From: Thainema sp966674685
Lineage (GTDB): Bacteria; Cyanobacteriota; Cyanobacteriia; Phormidesmidales; Phormidesmidaceae
DNA length: 64,000 nucleotides
Direction: 5' to 3'
Assembly (NCBI GenBank): GCA_966674685.1
Contig: CBKWJC010000028.1
Span: 5,267-69,266, forward strand
Shown here: positions 17,662 to 26,117 of the stretch, piece by piece
How the letters are laid out: each line of letters starts with the position of its first letter
Numbering within the stretch: position 1 is the stretch's first letter
Translations under genes and position numbers: made by a program
The notes under the pieces: model-generated
What the model was told of the DNA's origin: nothing
Database searches by the model: none
What the model saw: only the letters and a program-made list of their open reading frames with translations

Positions 17662-17682
17662 CACCAGCGTGGGAAACGCTGT
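17662..17682. repeat. Short repeated palindrome, copy 2
   Basis: Second occurrence of ACCAGCGTGGGAAACGCTGT, about 30 bases upstream of the DUF554 gene. See 15014. Confidence 0.6.
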
Positions 17683-17711
17683 ATACCCAGACTTGATATT
17701 AGTGTTGACGC

Positions 17712-18455
17712 ATGCTGATTGAACTTTGGCTGAGGACAAGTGGGACTTGGATTAATGTGGCAACTGTGCTGGTGGGAGCAGGTTTAGGACTGCTGCTGCG
17801 CGATCGCATTTCCAAGAACATGCTGCTCGCCATTACGCAGGGTGTGGGGCTGCTGACGCTGTTTTTGGGGATTACAATGGCGGGTCGGCTGCTGGATGTG
17901 CAGGCGGGGGCGGTTGATGGGATTATCATTGGCCTGCTAGCGATGGTGTTTGGCGGCATTGTGGGGGAATGGGCGCAAATTGAGCAGAAGCTCAGTCAAG
18001 TGGGCAACTGGCTGAAGCGGCAGGTGCGGGGCAGCGGTCAGTTTACGGAAGGCTTTGTTGCCGCCAGTTTGCTGTTCTGCATTGGGCCAATGACGTTGGT
18101 GGGCAGTATCAACAATGGCTTGCTGAAGGACAATGCGCTGCTGACGCTGAAGGCGACGATGGATGGTTTTGCTGCGATCGCACTGACGAGTAGCTTTGGT
18201 GTCGGAGTGGCGTTCTCTAGCTTATCGGTGCTAATTTACCAAGGCGCACTGTCGCTAGGGGCTGGGTTATTTGCGCGAGTGTTGCCGAATCCCGATACGA
18301 ATCCATTAGTCCTGGTGATGACGGGGGTGGGCGGCCTGATGATTTTGGGGATTGGCCTAAATTTGCTGGAAATTGCCAAGATTCGCGTTGCCTCATTTCT
18401 ACCCGGATTAATTTTGGCTCCGCTGCTATACAGCGTTTTTGTCCAGTTGTTTTAA
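17712..18455 (+). CDS. DUF554 family membrane protein
   Basis: A 247-residue, highly hydrophobic protein with about seven membrane segments. It matches the DUF554 (YdfK/YqgA) family by the GTWINVATVLVGAGLGLLLRD start, GPMTLVGSINNGLLKDNALL and the MDGFAAIALTSSFGVGVAFS segment. The family may be a transporter, but no substrate is known. The downstream small gene follows after 22 bases with a good ribosome site, so they are probably cotranscribed. Confidence 0.9.
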   Translation: MLIELWLRTSGTWINVATVLVGAGLGLLLRDRISKNMLLAITQGVGLLTLFLGITMAGRLLDVQAGAVDGIIIGLLAMVFGGIVGEWAQIEQKLSQVGNWLKRQVRGSGQFTEGFVAASLLFCIGPMTLVGSINNGLLKDNALLTLKATMDGFAAIALTSSFGVGVAFSSLSVLIYQGALSLGAGLFARVLPNPDTNPLVLVMTGVGGLMILGIGLNLLEIAKIRVASFLPGLILAPLLYSVFVQLF

Positions 18456-18477
18456 GCGTTACAGGAGGCTACGGATT

Positions 18478-18675
18478 ATGTTTCAACCCGGCGATACCGT
18501 TGTGTGGGCAAAGCGAGTGTCAGGCGATTTCTTTTTTCCGGTCAAGGCGACGGTCTTGTCGGTGACGGAAAAGCGGGTCAAAATCTCAGCCTATGATCCC
18601 GATGATAAGGGAGAGGGAGAGGTGATTCGTTATGTGTCGCCTAAGTTTTTGATGCCGTTTCAAGACCAGGAGTGA
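18478..18675 (+). CDS. Small conserved-looking hypothetical protein (SH3-like)
   Basis: 65 residues beginning MFQPGDTVVWAKR. AGGAGG lies nine bases before this ATG, which decides the start; an upstream in-frame start at 18439 inside the DUF554 gene is less likely. The sequence alternates beta-rich hydrophobic stretches (FFFPVKATVLSVTEKRVKISAYD) with charged turns and resembles small SH3-like barrels, but I cannot name a family. It follows the DUF554 gene on the same strand. Confidence 0.75.
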   Translation: MFQPGDTVVWAKRVSGDFFFPVKATVLSVTEKRVKISAYDPDDKGEGEVIRYVSPKFLMPFQDQE

Positions 18676-18710
18676 GGTGCGATCGCAGATCTAGTGTAGA
18701 ACTCAAAGCT

Positions 18711-19235
18711 TTAATACAGCCAGCTTTGATACTCTGGTGATTCATCCTTCATGTCTTCGTACAGCCAAACCATCCGGTCGAGAAACCACAGCTTGCCTGC
18801 GTAAATTAAACCGCTGCCAAACAGCGTTGGCCAAATTTGCAGTGCCGCCACGCCCCAGACCAAAAACGGAATACCAAGTGCCGCTACTAGATTGAGAATA
18901 GTCGCCATTCGTTGGTGATGAACCGGAATCGGGATTTGATCTTGCTTCAATAGCACCCGTTCTCCTAAAACAGCTTTAGAAGCCCAATTATCTGTCGATA
19001 CAGGTCGCTCAAACAGCCTGGGATTCAACCACATCCAAAATGCCGCCGCTGCGATCGGAAAAATCGACCACATTCCCAACCATATCCGCGACCACAGAGC
19101 CAAAATCAATAAAGGTAAAACAGTATTGCGCGTCCAAACACTCCAAGGATTAGCATGCCGCTGCCAAACTTCATCCGACATCGCAAAGGAATCTGCGATT
19201 TGTTGACGTAGACGGGGTCCCAGTGTTTTAGCCAT
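18711..19235 (-). CDS. DUF6653 family membrane protein
   Basis: 174 residues with about four membrane segments. The N-terminal MSDEVWQRHANPWSVWTR is characteristic of DUF6653, whose role is unknown; the C terminus ends DRMVWLYEDMKD...YQSWLY. It is convergent with the small gene ending at 18675, 35 bases away, and divergent from the fasciclin gene. Confidence 0.8.
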   Translation of the reverse strand: MAKTLGPRLRQQIADSFAMSDEVWQRHANPWSVWTRNTVLPLLILALWSRIWLGMWSIFPIAAAAFWMWLNPRLFERPVSTDNWASKAVLGERVLLKQDQIPIPVHHQRMATILNLVAALGIPFLVWGVAALQIWPTLFGSGLIYAGKLWFLDRMVWLYEDMKDESPEYQSWLY

Positions 19236-19601
19236 CGTTCAAACAACTTAGATTAATTAGATTTGCTTTCATAACTGTAGTCAGCTTGGTGAGGACACAG
19301 AGGTTTGATGGCACGGCTTTGCACACCACCAAAACGTCGTGACCAATATAACTTCGCTATACTGACGTTCACAGGGTCAAACCCAGCGCTAGCTGGGTAG
19401 AGATGAGCATGATCTACGATTCAGGTCATAACGTATCACTTGACCATGAGTTTTTATCTCCTCGAAGATCTATCTTTCGGTGCAAGCCATTTGTAAATAG
19501 CATTGTTAACTTTTATGTTGTGTTGCTCATTTTGTAGTCATTCAAGATGAGTAGTGCGCTCACCAGATACGAATCGTAAACATCGTTTAAGGACAGTTTT
19601 T
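19236..19601. other. Divergent spacer with family B copy 2
   Basis: Separates the DUF6653 gene (minus) from the fasciclin gene (plus). The family B element occupies 19270-19372; the remaining 230 bases must hold the fasciclin promoter. No further gene is seen. Confidence 0.5.
19270..19372. repeat. Family B palindromic element, copy 2
   Basis: The left end ATAACTGTAGTCAGCTTGGT followed by GAGGACAC matches the inverted right end of copy 1. The right end is GTGACCAATATAACTTCGCT then ATA. The inner arms (GGTTTGATGG/CCACCAAAAC region) are less perfect than in other copies. Confidence 0.7.
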
Positions 19602-20258
19602 ATGAAGCGCCTAGCAACCACAGCAATTACCAAGAAAATCCTAGCCGGAGTTCTAACGCTCGGCACTGTAGTTACAGTATCCGCTTGTGCAACAGAGCAA
19701 GATACAGTAACAACTACTCCCACCACTGAAGACCCTGCTGCAGTAGAAGGGACAGATACAGCAGAAGAACCCATGGCTAGCGATGTAGAGACCGATGCAT
19801 CTACCGACGGTTCAATTGTTGATGTTGCATCTGCTGCCGGATCATTCAACACTCTAACGCAGGCTCTTGATGCTGCAGGTCTGACTGAAACCCTCTCTCA
19901 AGATGGTTCCTACACCGTATTTGCCCCAACGGACGAAGCCTTTGAGCAGCTACCGGAAGGAACCCTAGACCAGCTACTGCTGCCAGAAAACGAAGAACTG
20001 CTTCGTCAGATCCTGACTTATCACGTTGTGCCTCAGGAAGTAACCTCCGCTGAGATTCAGCCGGGCGAGGTCAACACCGTTGAAGGTACACCAGTTGATA
20101 TCCAGGTCAGTGGCGGCAGTGTCATGGTCAACGATGCAATGGTAACTCAGCCCGATATCGAAGCTAGCAATGGTGTAATTCACGCTATTGACCAAGTTAT
20201 TTTGCCGCCACAAGTTGCTGCTCAATTAACAGATGCAAGCCCAGACAGCGAAGGCTAA
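19602..20258 (+). CDS. Fasciclin-domain lipoprotein
   Basis: A lipoprotein signal (hydrophobic GVLTLGTVVTV then VSAC, C29) is followed by a Thr/Glu-rich linker and one fasciclin (FAS1) domain at about 85-215, with FNTLTQALDAAGLTETL, YTVFAPTDEAFEQLP and the C-terminal NGVIHAIDQVILPP. FAS1 domains mediate adhesion; in cyanobacteria and other bacteria such proteins are cell-surface or periplasmic. The ATG at 19602 has AAGGA nine bases upstream; the open frame continues upstream to 19554 without a good ribosome site. A clear terminator follows. Confidence 0.92.
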   Translation: MKRLATTAITKKILAGVLTLGTVVTVSACATEQDTVTTTPTTEDPAAVEGTDTAEEPMASDVETDASTDGSIVDVASAAGSFNTLTQALDAAGLTETLSQDGSYTVFAPTDEAFEQLPEGTLDQLLLPENEELLRQILTYHVVPQEVTSAEIQPGEVNTVEGTPVDIQVSGGSVMVNDAMVTQPDIEASNGVIHAIDQVILPPQVAAQLTDASPDSEG

Positions 20259-20294
20259 AACCCTTCATTAGCTTGGCACTCCTCAATGAGTTTG

Positions 20295-20320
20295 AAAGAC
20301 ACGCTCTGCGTGTCTTTTTC
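20295..20320 (+). terminator. Terminator of the fasciclin gene
   Basis: AAAGACACGC pairs perfectly with GCGTGTCTTT around TCT and is followed by TTCTTTG. It lies 37 bases after the stop. Confidence 0.88.
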
Positions 20321-20334
20321 TTTGTATGAGGTTC

Positions 20335-20424
20335 TTTGTATGAGAACCCAATTTATTGTTTATGGAACGTTTGTTCTGCAAACGTTCCATAAACAATAAA
20401 TTGGGTTTTTAGCCAGATTTGATA
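20335..20424. repeat. Family C palindromic element, copy 1
   Basis: A perfect 29-bp stem (20345-20373 with 20379-20407) with a five-base loop, the longest perfect hairpin in the window. The left arm begins AACCCAATTTATTGTTTATG. Flanks are TTGTATGAG on the left and TTTAGCCAGATTTGATA on the right; the right flank recurs in copies 2 and 3. Confidence 0.85.
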
Positions 20425-20650
20425 AAGGCCGAGAAATATTCCTCGGAACCTCACTAGGCTGAAAAAATGCTGTATACCAATGTCAAATTGAGGAAAAGTA
20501 GATGAATCTTTGGGAGCATCCTGCGTTTGCAAATGGCGCTCATCTCCCAGCTTTTTTCACAGGATTGGGCTGAGGAACTTTGCAAGATTGGTATTACAGC
20601 AGCGGCCATCTGCAAACACAGTAATACAAAATCATTATTCAATAAGCACT

Positions 20651-20697
20651 AAAAAGCGAGGAGAACGTGCCTTGAAGACACATTCTCCTCGCTTTCG
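20651..20697 (-). terminator. Terminator of petBD
   Basis: On the minus strand AAAGCGAGGAGAA pairs with TTCTCCTCGCTTT (13 bp), and a T-run (TTTTT) follows. It lies 34 bases after the petD stop. Confidence 0.85.
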
Positions 20698-20730
20698 ATT
20701 GCAAGTGCAAGTTTAACTGTGCGTTGCTGC

Positions 20731-21213
20731 TTAGAACAAACCCAGCGTTAAAGACTCGCTAATTGGGAAGGTTGCACCAATTCCAAGCCATAGCGTCACC
20801 AATGTTCCAAACAGGAATACAGTGGTTGCTACAGGGCGACGGAACGGGTTCTGAAACTTATTGACATTCTCGATGAACGGGACAAGCATCAGTCCTAGAG
20901 GAATTGCAGTTTGGAGCGCGATTCCCAACAGCTTGTTAGGTACGATCCGCAGAATTTGAAAAGCGGGATAGAGATACCACTCTGGCAAAATCTCTAGCGG
21001 TGTCGCGAATGGGTTAGCTGGCTCACCGACTAGTGCTGGATCAAGTACAGCTAATGCTGTGACACAGGCAATTGTACCCAGAATAACAACTGGGAATGTA
21101 TAAAGTAGGTCATTCGGCCAAGCAGGCTCACCGTAGTAGTTGTGACCCATACCGCGCTTTAGTTTCTCGCGCAGTTTCGGATCGGCTAAATCCGGCTTTT
21201 TTACAATTTCCAT
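20731..21213 (-). CDS. petD: Cytochrome b6-f complex subunit IV
   Basis: 160-residue thylakoid membrane protein with three transmembrane helices; together with cytochrome b6 it forms the quinol-oxidising core. It has the expected start KKPDLADPKLREKLKRGMGHNYYGEPAWPND, the PEWY motif of the Qo site (EILPEWYLYPAFQILR) and the typical C terminus. It follows petB by 120 bases on the same strand, the standard cyanobacterial petBD operon, and ends before a strong terminator. Confidence 0.98.
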   Translation of the reverse strand: MEIVKKPDLADPKLREKLKRGMGHNYYGEPAWPNDLLYTFPVVILGTIACVTALAVLDPALVGEPANPFATPLEILPEWYLYPAFQILRIVPNKLLGIALQTAIPLGLMLVPFIENVNKFQNPFRRPVATTVFLFGTLVTLWLGIGATFPISESLTLGLF

Positions 21214-21333
21214 AGCTTATTCAGTGTTCTCCTTCAAAGGCCAGTCAGACGGAATAAATTCGCTTCATAAGCTGATTCATTTCTTAAAGCGTACAGATTT
21301 CTGAGAAAAAATCTGCTTACTGGTAACCGTACT

Positions 21334-22002
21334 TTACAAGGGACCCGAGATACCCTGCTTACGGATCATCAAGAAGTGAAGCAGCATAAAGACTGCGATC
21401 AGCCAGGGCAATACAAACGTATGCAGGCTGTAGAAGCGGGTTAAAGTCGGCTGTCCGACGCTGACACCACCACGCAGCAGTTCAACCATGAGCGAACCCA
21501 CAACTGGAATCGCTTCCGGTACACCAGATACGATTTTCACCGCCCAGTAACCAACTTGGTCCCAAGGCAGGGAGTATCCAGTTACACCAAACGAAACCGT
21601 GATGACAGCCAGGATGACGCCAGTGATCCAGGTCAACTCGCGGGGTTTCTTGAAACCACCCGTCAAGTAAACGCGGAAAACGTGCAGGATCATCATCAGC
21701 ACCATCATGCTGGCTGACCAGCGGTGAATGGAGCGAATGAGCCAACCGAAGTTAACATCGGTCATCAAATATTGGACAGAAGAGAATGCTTCGGTGACGG
21801 TCGGCTTATAGTAGAACGTCATGGCGAAGCCCGTTGCAAATTGGATGAGAAAACACGTTAGCGTAATTCCACCCAAGCAGTAAAAAATGTTGACGTGGGG
21901 AGGAACGTATTTGCTAGAGATGTCATCCGCAATGGCTTGAATCTCTAGGCGTTCCTGAAACCACTGATAGGGTTTTGAATCTGTAACCTGCTTTGTAAAC
22001 AT
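21334..22002 (-). CDS. petB: Cytochrome b6
   Basis: 222-residue core subunit of the thylakoid cytochrome b6-f complex with four transmembrane helices. The cysteine that binds heme c_n is in NIFYCLGGITLT; the axial histidines for the two b hemes lie in IRSIHRWSA and the LHVFRVYLTGG region and the C-terminal FYSLHTFVLPW...LLHFLMIRKQG. Length and ends are normal. First gene of petBD, divergent from ctpA with 400 bases between starts. Confidence 0.98.
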   Translation of the reverse strand: MFTKQVTDSKPYQWFQERLEIQAIADDISSKYVPPHVNIFYCLGGITLTCFLIQFATGFAMTFYYKPTVTEAFSSVQYLMTDVNFGWLIRSIHRWSASMMVLMMILHVFRVYLTGGFKKPRELTWITGVILAVITVSFGVTGYSLPWDQVGYWAVKIVSGVPEAIPVVGSLMVELLRGGVSVGQPTLTRFYSLHTFVLPWLIAVFMLLHFLMIRKQGISGPL

Positions 22003-22404
22003 GAAGCGAGCGTTCCGAAGAAATCATTGCTGTTCAGTAAAAATGTAACATAGCTCAACGCTAAATGAATGCAAGTCAGTCCTTGATTTACGCGGCTTCT
22101 ATCACGGCATATCAGCCGTACAACAGCTTGTTTATACACTGCTTATGTAAAGACATGACTGCTCAAAAGCCGTCAATCTGGTGTTCCGGCAAACTTGGTA
22201 AACTGCTCAAACCAGTTACGGAGTAGACGTTTGCAGCAATTTTAAGCAAAATTAAGGAATCTAATTTTTCTCATAAACAGACTCATTTGTTAACACTACT
22301 TAACAGTTCAAGTGCTGTATGGTCTTGTTTGTGCCTTCAAGGGGAGCTTGTCCACTGCATCTGAGCTGTTTGGGAAGAGAATTAAACAGGTTAAGATCGT
22401 CAGC
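22003..22404. other. Divergent promoter region of petBD and ctpA
   Basis: No gene seen in these 400 bases. It must carry the promoters of petB (minus) and ctpA (plus). I cannot assign specific -35/-10 boxes with confidence. Confidence 0.5.
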
Positions 22405-23646
22405 ATGATTAGGAAACTGCTTCGTATCGGACTTTTAATATCCCTTGTTGCGCTCTGTTCGTGGGGATGGGCAACGCCGTCAGCATTTGCGTTTACGGAT
22501 GAGCAAAAGCTGGTGTCTGAGGTCTGGCGGATTGTGAATCGGGCTTATTTGGACGAAACATTTAACGGTCAGAACTGGTGGTTTGTGCGCCAGCAGATGC
22601 TACGCAAGTCGATGCGCGATCGCGAAGAGACCTATGGGGTGATTCAGGACATGCTGGCGATGCTGAATGACCCTTATACCCGTCTGCTGAAGCCGAAGCA
22701 GTATCGAACGCTGCAAACGAATACGTCGGGGGAACTGACTGGGGTTGGTTTACAAATTGCCCAGGATGATGAGGGCTATTTACGGGTGATTGCGCCAATT
22801 GAGGGGTCGCCTGCGGAGGATGCTGGGATTCAACCCCGCGATCGCATTACTCAAATCAATGGATTTTCCACCCGCAACCTAACGCTAGATGAAGCGGCGG
22901 ATCGGATGCGAGGGCAAGCTGGCACGATGGTAACGCTGACGGTGGAGCGAAACGAGCAAGCTCCGTTTGATGTCAATCTCAAGCGCGATCATATTGTGTT
23001 GAATCCGGTTTATGCTGATCTGCGATCGCAGTCCGACGGCAGCAAGATTGGCTATATTCGCCTGAATCAATTCAACGGCAATGCGGCAGCAGAAATGGCC
23101 AGTGCGCTGTCTGATTTGGAAAAGCGAGGGGCAGAATCCTATATCTTGGACTTACGCAATAATCCAGGTGGTTTGCTACAGGCGGGGGTTGAAATTGCTC
23201 AGCTCTGGCTGGACGATGCGCCAATTGTGTATACCGTGAACCGTCAGGGCATGATGGGTAGCTTTCAGGCGGCTGGTCAGGCAGCAACCCATGCGCCGCT
23301 GGTGGTGCTGGTCAACGGCGGCACTGCCAGCGCCAGCGAAATTCTGGCTGGGGCACTACAGGATAATGGGCGAGCGGAACTAGTCGGTGAGACGACGTTT
23401 GGTAAGGGGCTGATTCAGTCGCTGTTTGACCTTTCCGACGGGGCGGGTTTAGCGGTCACGATTGCTAAATATGAAACGCCCAGCCATCGCGATATTAATA
23501 AGTTAGGCATCACCCCGGATCATACTGTGTCATCTGAGCTAATCAGTCGCGCTCAATTTGCCACACCGGACGATCCGCAGTATCAGGCCGCTGTTGACCT
23601 GTTAACGGAAAAATCTCTCGTTGCTGCGGAGCCAGCGTCACGCTAA
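22405..23646 (+). CDS. ctpA: Carboxyl-terminal processing protease (S41)
   Basis: Serine protease with a signal peptide (RKLLRIGLLISLVALCSWGWATPSAFA) for export to the lumen or periplasm. A PDZ domain is at about 110-190, followed by the S41 catalytic domain with the nucleophile in NGGTASASEI and the lysine in TTFGKGLIQ. In cyanobacteria CtpA removes the C-terminal extension of the D1 protein of photosystem II; the position beside petBD is the known ctpA position. The frame extends to 22312, but the ATG at 22405 begins directly with the signal peptide. Its stop overlaps the next start by one base, so the two are translationally coupled. Confidence 0.92.
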   Translation: MIRKLLRIGLLISLVALCSWGWATPSAFAFTDEQKLVSEVWRIVNRAYLDETFNGQNWWFVRQQMLRKSMRDREETYGVIQDMLAMLNDPYTRLLKPKQYRTLQTNTSGELTGVGLQIAQDDEGYLRVIAPIEGSPAEDAGIQPRDRITQINGFSTRNLTLDEAADRMRGQAGTMVTLTVERNEQAPFDVNLKRDHIVLNPVYADLRSQSDGSKIGYIRLNQFNGNAAAEMASALSDLEKRGAESYILDLRNNPGGLLQAGVEIAQLWLDDAPIVYTVNRQGMMGSFQAAGQAATHAPLVVLVNGGTASASEILAGALQDNGRAELVGETTFGKGLIQSLFDLSDGAGLAVTIAKYETPSHRDINKLGITPDHTVSSELISRAQFATPDDPQYQAAVDLLTEKSLVAAEPASR

Positions 23647-24902
23647 TGAAACCCATCCAGAGCCGCACCTATCACGACCCTCTACAGGGTGCGATCGCAC
23701 TGGATGGTAGTGACCCTGCCGAGGCGCTGATTATCCGACTGATTGATACGCCCGCCTTTCAGCGACTGCGGCGCATTCGCCAGTTGGGGCCAGTCAGCTT
23801 CACCTTTCACGGAGCCGAAGCGTCACGGTTTACTCATTCTCTGGGAGTGATGGCCGTGGCGCGTCGTGCATTTGACGGTATTGTCGAACGCTATCCATCG
23901 CTCAAACCCCATCGCGCTACTGTTCTCTGTGCAGCGCTCTTGCATGACGTGGGGCACGGGCCGTTTAGCCATACGGCTGAAGATGTGTTTGGTACAGAAC
24001 ATGAATACTGGACAGCGCAGATTTTGCAGCATTCGCCGCCCGTGCGCCAGCTGCTTGACCAGTTTTCCCCTGGTTTATTGGAATCAATCCTCCAGGTTTA
24101 CCAGCATCAGCATTCTGTGCCGCTGGTTTGGCAGTTGGTGTCGAGCCAATTGGACTGCGATCGCTTGGACTACCTCATGCGCGACAGCTACTTTACCGGA
24201 GCCGCCTATGGTCAGCTGGATCTAGACCGTATCCTGATGGCAATGCGCTATGACCCGGTGAGTCAGCAGTTGGCGGTTGCCCAGAAAGGACTGGCTGCGA
24301 TTGAGCACTACCTGATGGTGCGCCATTTTATGTATACCCAGGTCTACAATCACCCTAAAAACATTGCAGCAACCTGGATGCTCTGTCAGTTGTTTGATCG
24401 GGCGCGATCGCAACTTCGATCCGGCCAGTTAGACGCCGACGAAACCATGCGGGCCTGGATGCAGCAGCCCCAGCAGTCGCTGAGCCTCAACCACTACTTG
24501 GCTGCCGATGACATGGTGCTGATCTACCACCTGCACCGCTGGCAGCAGCATGCCGATCCCATCTTGTCGGATCTCTGTCGGCGCTATCAGGATCGGGATT
24601 TGTTGAAGGCTAAGGACATTACCCATCGCTCCCTGGCGGATCAGACGGCACTACTCCAGCAGGTTTACCGCGAACTAGAGCAGCGGGGCTGGTCGGCCAA
24701 GCATTACGCGGGGCTACAGCAGTCGCTGAGTCGAGGCTATACGCTATATCACCACGGGATTAAGGTGCAGACGCCGAGCGGGCTACAGGAGTTAAGTCTG
24801 CTGTCTAAGATTGTGCATACGCTGGCCCAGCCAATCCATCGCACCTGGCTAATTTATCCGCGCGAGGTGGAGAGTAAAGTGACGGGATTATTAGTATTGT
24901 AA
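23646..24902 (+). CDS. HD-domain phosphohydrolase (dGTPase-like)
   Basis: 418-residue metal-dependent phosphohydrolase. The HD motifs are clear: RFTHSLGVMAVAR (first H), AALLHDVGHGPFSHTAEDVFG (HD pair and extra H) and LDCDRLDYLMRD (last D). The start KPIQSRTYHDPLQGAIALDGSDP, where a HDPxHG-like motif is altered, is typical of the dGTP-triphosphohydrolase-like HD group. The nucleotide substrate cannot be told. The start codon overlaps the ctpA stop, so it is expressed with the protease. Confidence 0.88.
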   Translation: MKPIQSRTYHDPLQGAIALDGSDPAEALIIRLIDTPAFQRLRRIRQLGPVSFTFHGAEASRFTHSLGVMAVARRAFDGIVERYPSLKPHRATVLCAALLHDVGHGPFSHTAEDVFGTEHEYWTAQILQHSPPVRQLLDQFSPGLLESILQVYQHQHSVPLVWQLVSSQLDCDRLDYLMRDSYFTGAAYGQLDLDRILMAMRYDPVSQQLAVAQKGLAAIEHYLMVRHFMYTQVYNHPKNIAATWMLCQLFDRARSQLRSGQLDADETMRAWMQQPQQSLSLNHYLAADDMVLIYHLHRWQQHADPILSDLCRRYQDRDLLKAKDITHRSLADQTALLQQVYRELEQRGWSAKHYAGLQQSLSRGYTLYHHGIKVQTPSGLQELSLLSKIVHTLAQPIHRTWLIYPREVESKVTGLLVL

Positions 24903-24914
24903 ACTCCCCAATCT

Positions 24915-25610
24915 CTACAGTAAGGGTGTTTGGGTGCGGAGCTGCTGGAGATCGAGTTGGGTGAGCTGGGTATAGGCATCTGCGATCGCACGTTCGCCGC
25001 GCAGAAATCCAGTATTGGCACCGGGACAAATCCACTGCAAGCTCTCTGCCGAAAACTCGTTGAGAATCCGCTCAACCTGCTGGAGCTGACGCGGCCAGTG
25101 GAAAGTTTTAGCAATCCGCAACGGTTCTGGAGCACCTTGGCGATTAGGCAGCAGATGTCGTCCAGTGAATAAAATGCCGCCGTGACGGTTATAAAAAACG
25201 CAGGCTGAACCCGGTGAATGTCCGGGTGTCCAGAAAACGCGGACGGTATCCGTCACCGTCAATTCTTGCTCAAAGCTCATTACAGTTAATCCCGGCAGGA
25301 GGTAAGCCTCTTGCTCCTGCACCACGATCTCGCACTGGAAGGCTTTTTGTAGAGTAGCTGCCTTGCCGTGTCCGCCCCGATGGGTGAGAACCAGCCAGCG
25401 CACTCCTCCCTGACTGTGCAAGAATTCCCATATCGGCTCATTCTCTGCCGGACAGTCAATCAGGACATTGCCAGTATTGCCTAAAATAAGATAGGCGGTT
25501 CCTCCCATCGTGTCGCGATTGGGTGGAAAAGAGTAGACCGATTCAAAAATTGGGCGAGGCAGTTTTCCTTTAGCTTCTGCCGGAGTTGATGGTGAAGGGA
25601 TAGCAGACAC
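24915..25610 (-). CDS. Metallo-beta-lactamase fold protein lacking metal ligands
   Basis: 231 residues with the fold markers of the family: GGTAYLILGNTGNVLIDCP, LVLTHRGGHGK, TPGHSPGSACVFY and LFTGRHLLP. The HxHxDH metal motif reads THRGGHG, without the second histidine and the aspartate, and the usual GDxL aspartate is Arg (TGRH). It is therefore unlikely to be a normal dinuclear zinc hydrolase. The GTG at 25610 has AAGG six bases upstream; the TTG at 25616 would leave no spacing. It is convergent with the HD gene, 12 bases away. The substrate and role are unknown. Confidence 0.82.
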   Translation of the reverse strand: MSAIPSPSTPAEAKGKLPRPIFESVYSFPPNRDTMGGTAYLILGNTGNVLIDCPAENEPIWEFLHSQGGVRWLVLTHRGGHGKAATLQKAFQCEIVVQEQEAYLLPGLTVMSFEQELTVTDTVRVFWTPGHSPGSACVFYNRHGGILFTGRHLLPNRQGAPEPLRIAKTFHWPRQLQQVERILNEFSAESLQWICPGANTGFLRGERAIADAYTQLTQLDLQQLRTQTPLL

Positions 25611-26117
25611 AAGCAACCTTAAAAACGCATACAGAAAATCCGGTTTGAAACCCTCAAGTTATGTGTACGCAGTACGGTGTAACGCCTATATGGCACACAG
25701 AAATTGGATGTTATGAGCGGATTCTGTACCAGTATACAGTCAGGTTCTGCCTTCAGGTTTAGCCGAGTTGAGGCAAGCTAGATTTGATTCTGAATGGGTA
25801 CAGCATTGATGACGGATAAAGCGAGAGATCGCTGGGGTGACAACGTTGAGCGGCAAACAAGTCAAGTGCAGGACAAGGAAAAAGTGATCTGTTTTTGATT
25901 AAAATGTGAGCGTTTTGCGTTTTATAGATTGCGTCTTATAGATTGCGTCTGATGAGGAGACATACGCCAAAATAGGAAAGGAGCTGCCACCATTCCAGCC
26001 TGTATGAAGTCCCGAATTCATTTCTTCGTGCCAGTTTGTTTTCTGATGTTTTTTGGCATCCGGTCTAATCTGCGAGAATGTAGTTGCTATTTTCCGAGAG
26101 TGCCTAGGGTTTAAGCC
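25611..26117. other. Divergent spacer with a 14-bp tandem repeat
   Basis: 507 bases without a gene. TTATAGATTGCGTC occurs twice in direct tandem at 25922-25949. Promoters of the flanking divergent genes must be here. Confidence 0.5.

Larger units (their letters stand above)
20259..20730. other. Convergent spacer with two terminators and family C copy 1
   Basis: Lies between the 3' ends of the fasciclin gene and petD. It contains terminators for each (20295-20320 and 20651-20697) and the very long family C palindrome. Short frames at 20454-20716 have no support. Confidence 0.6.
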
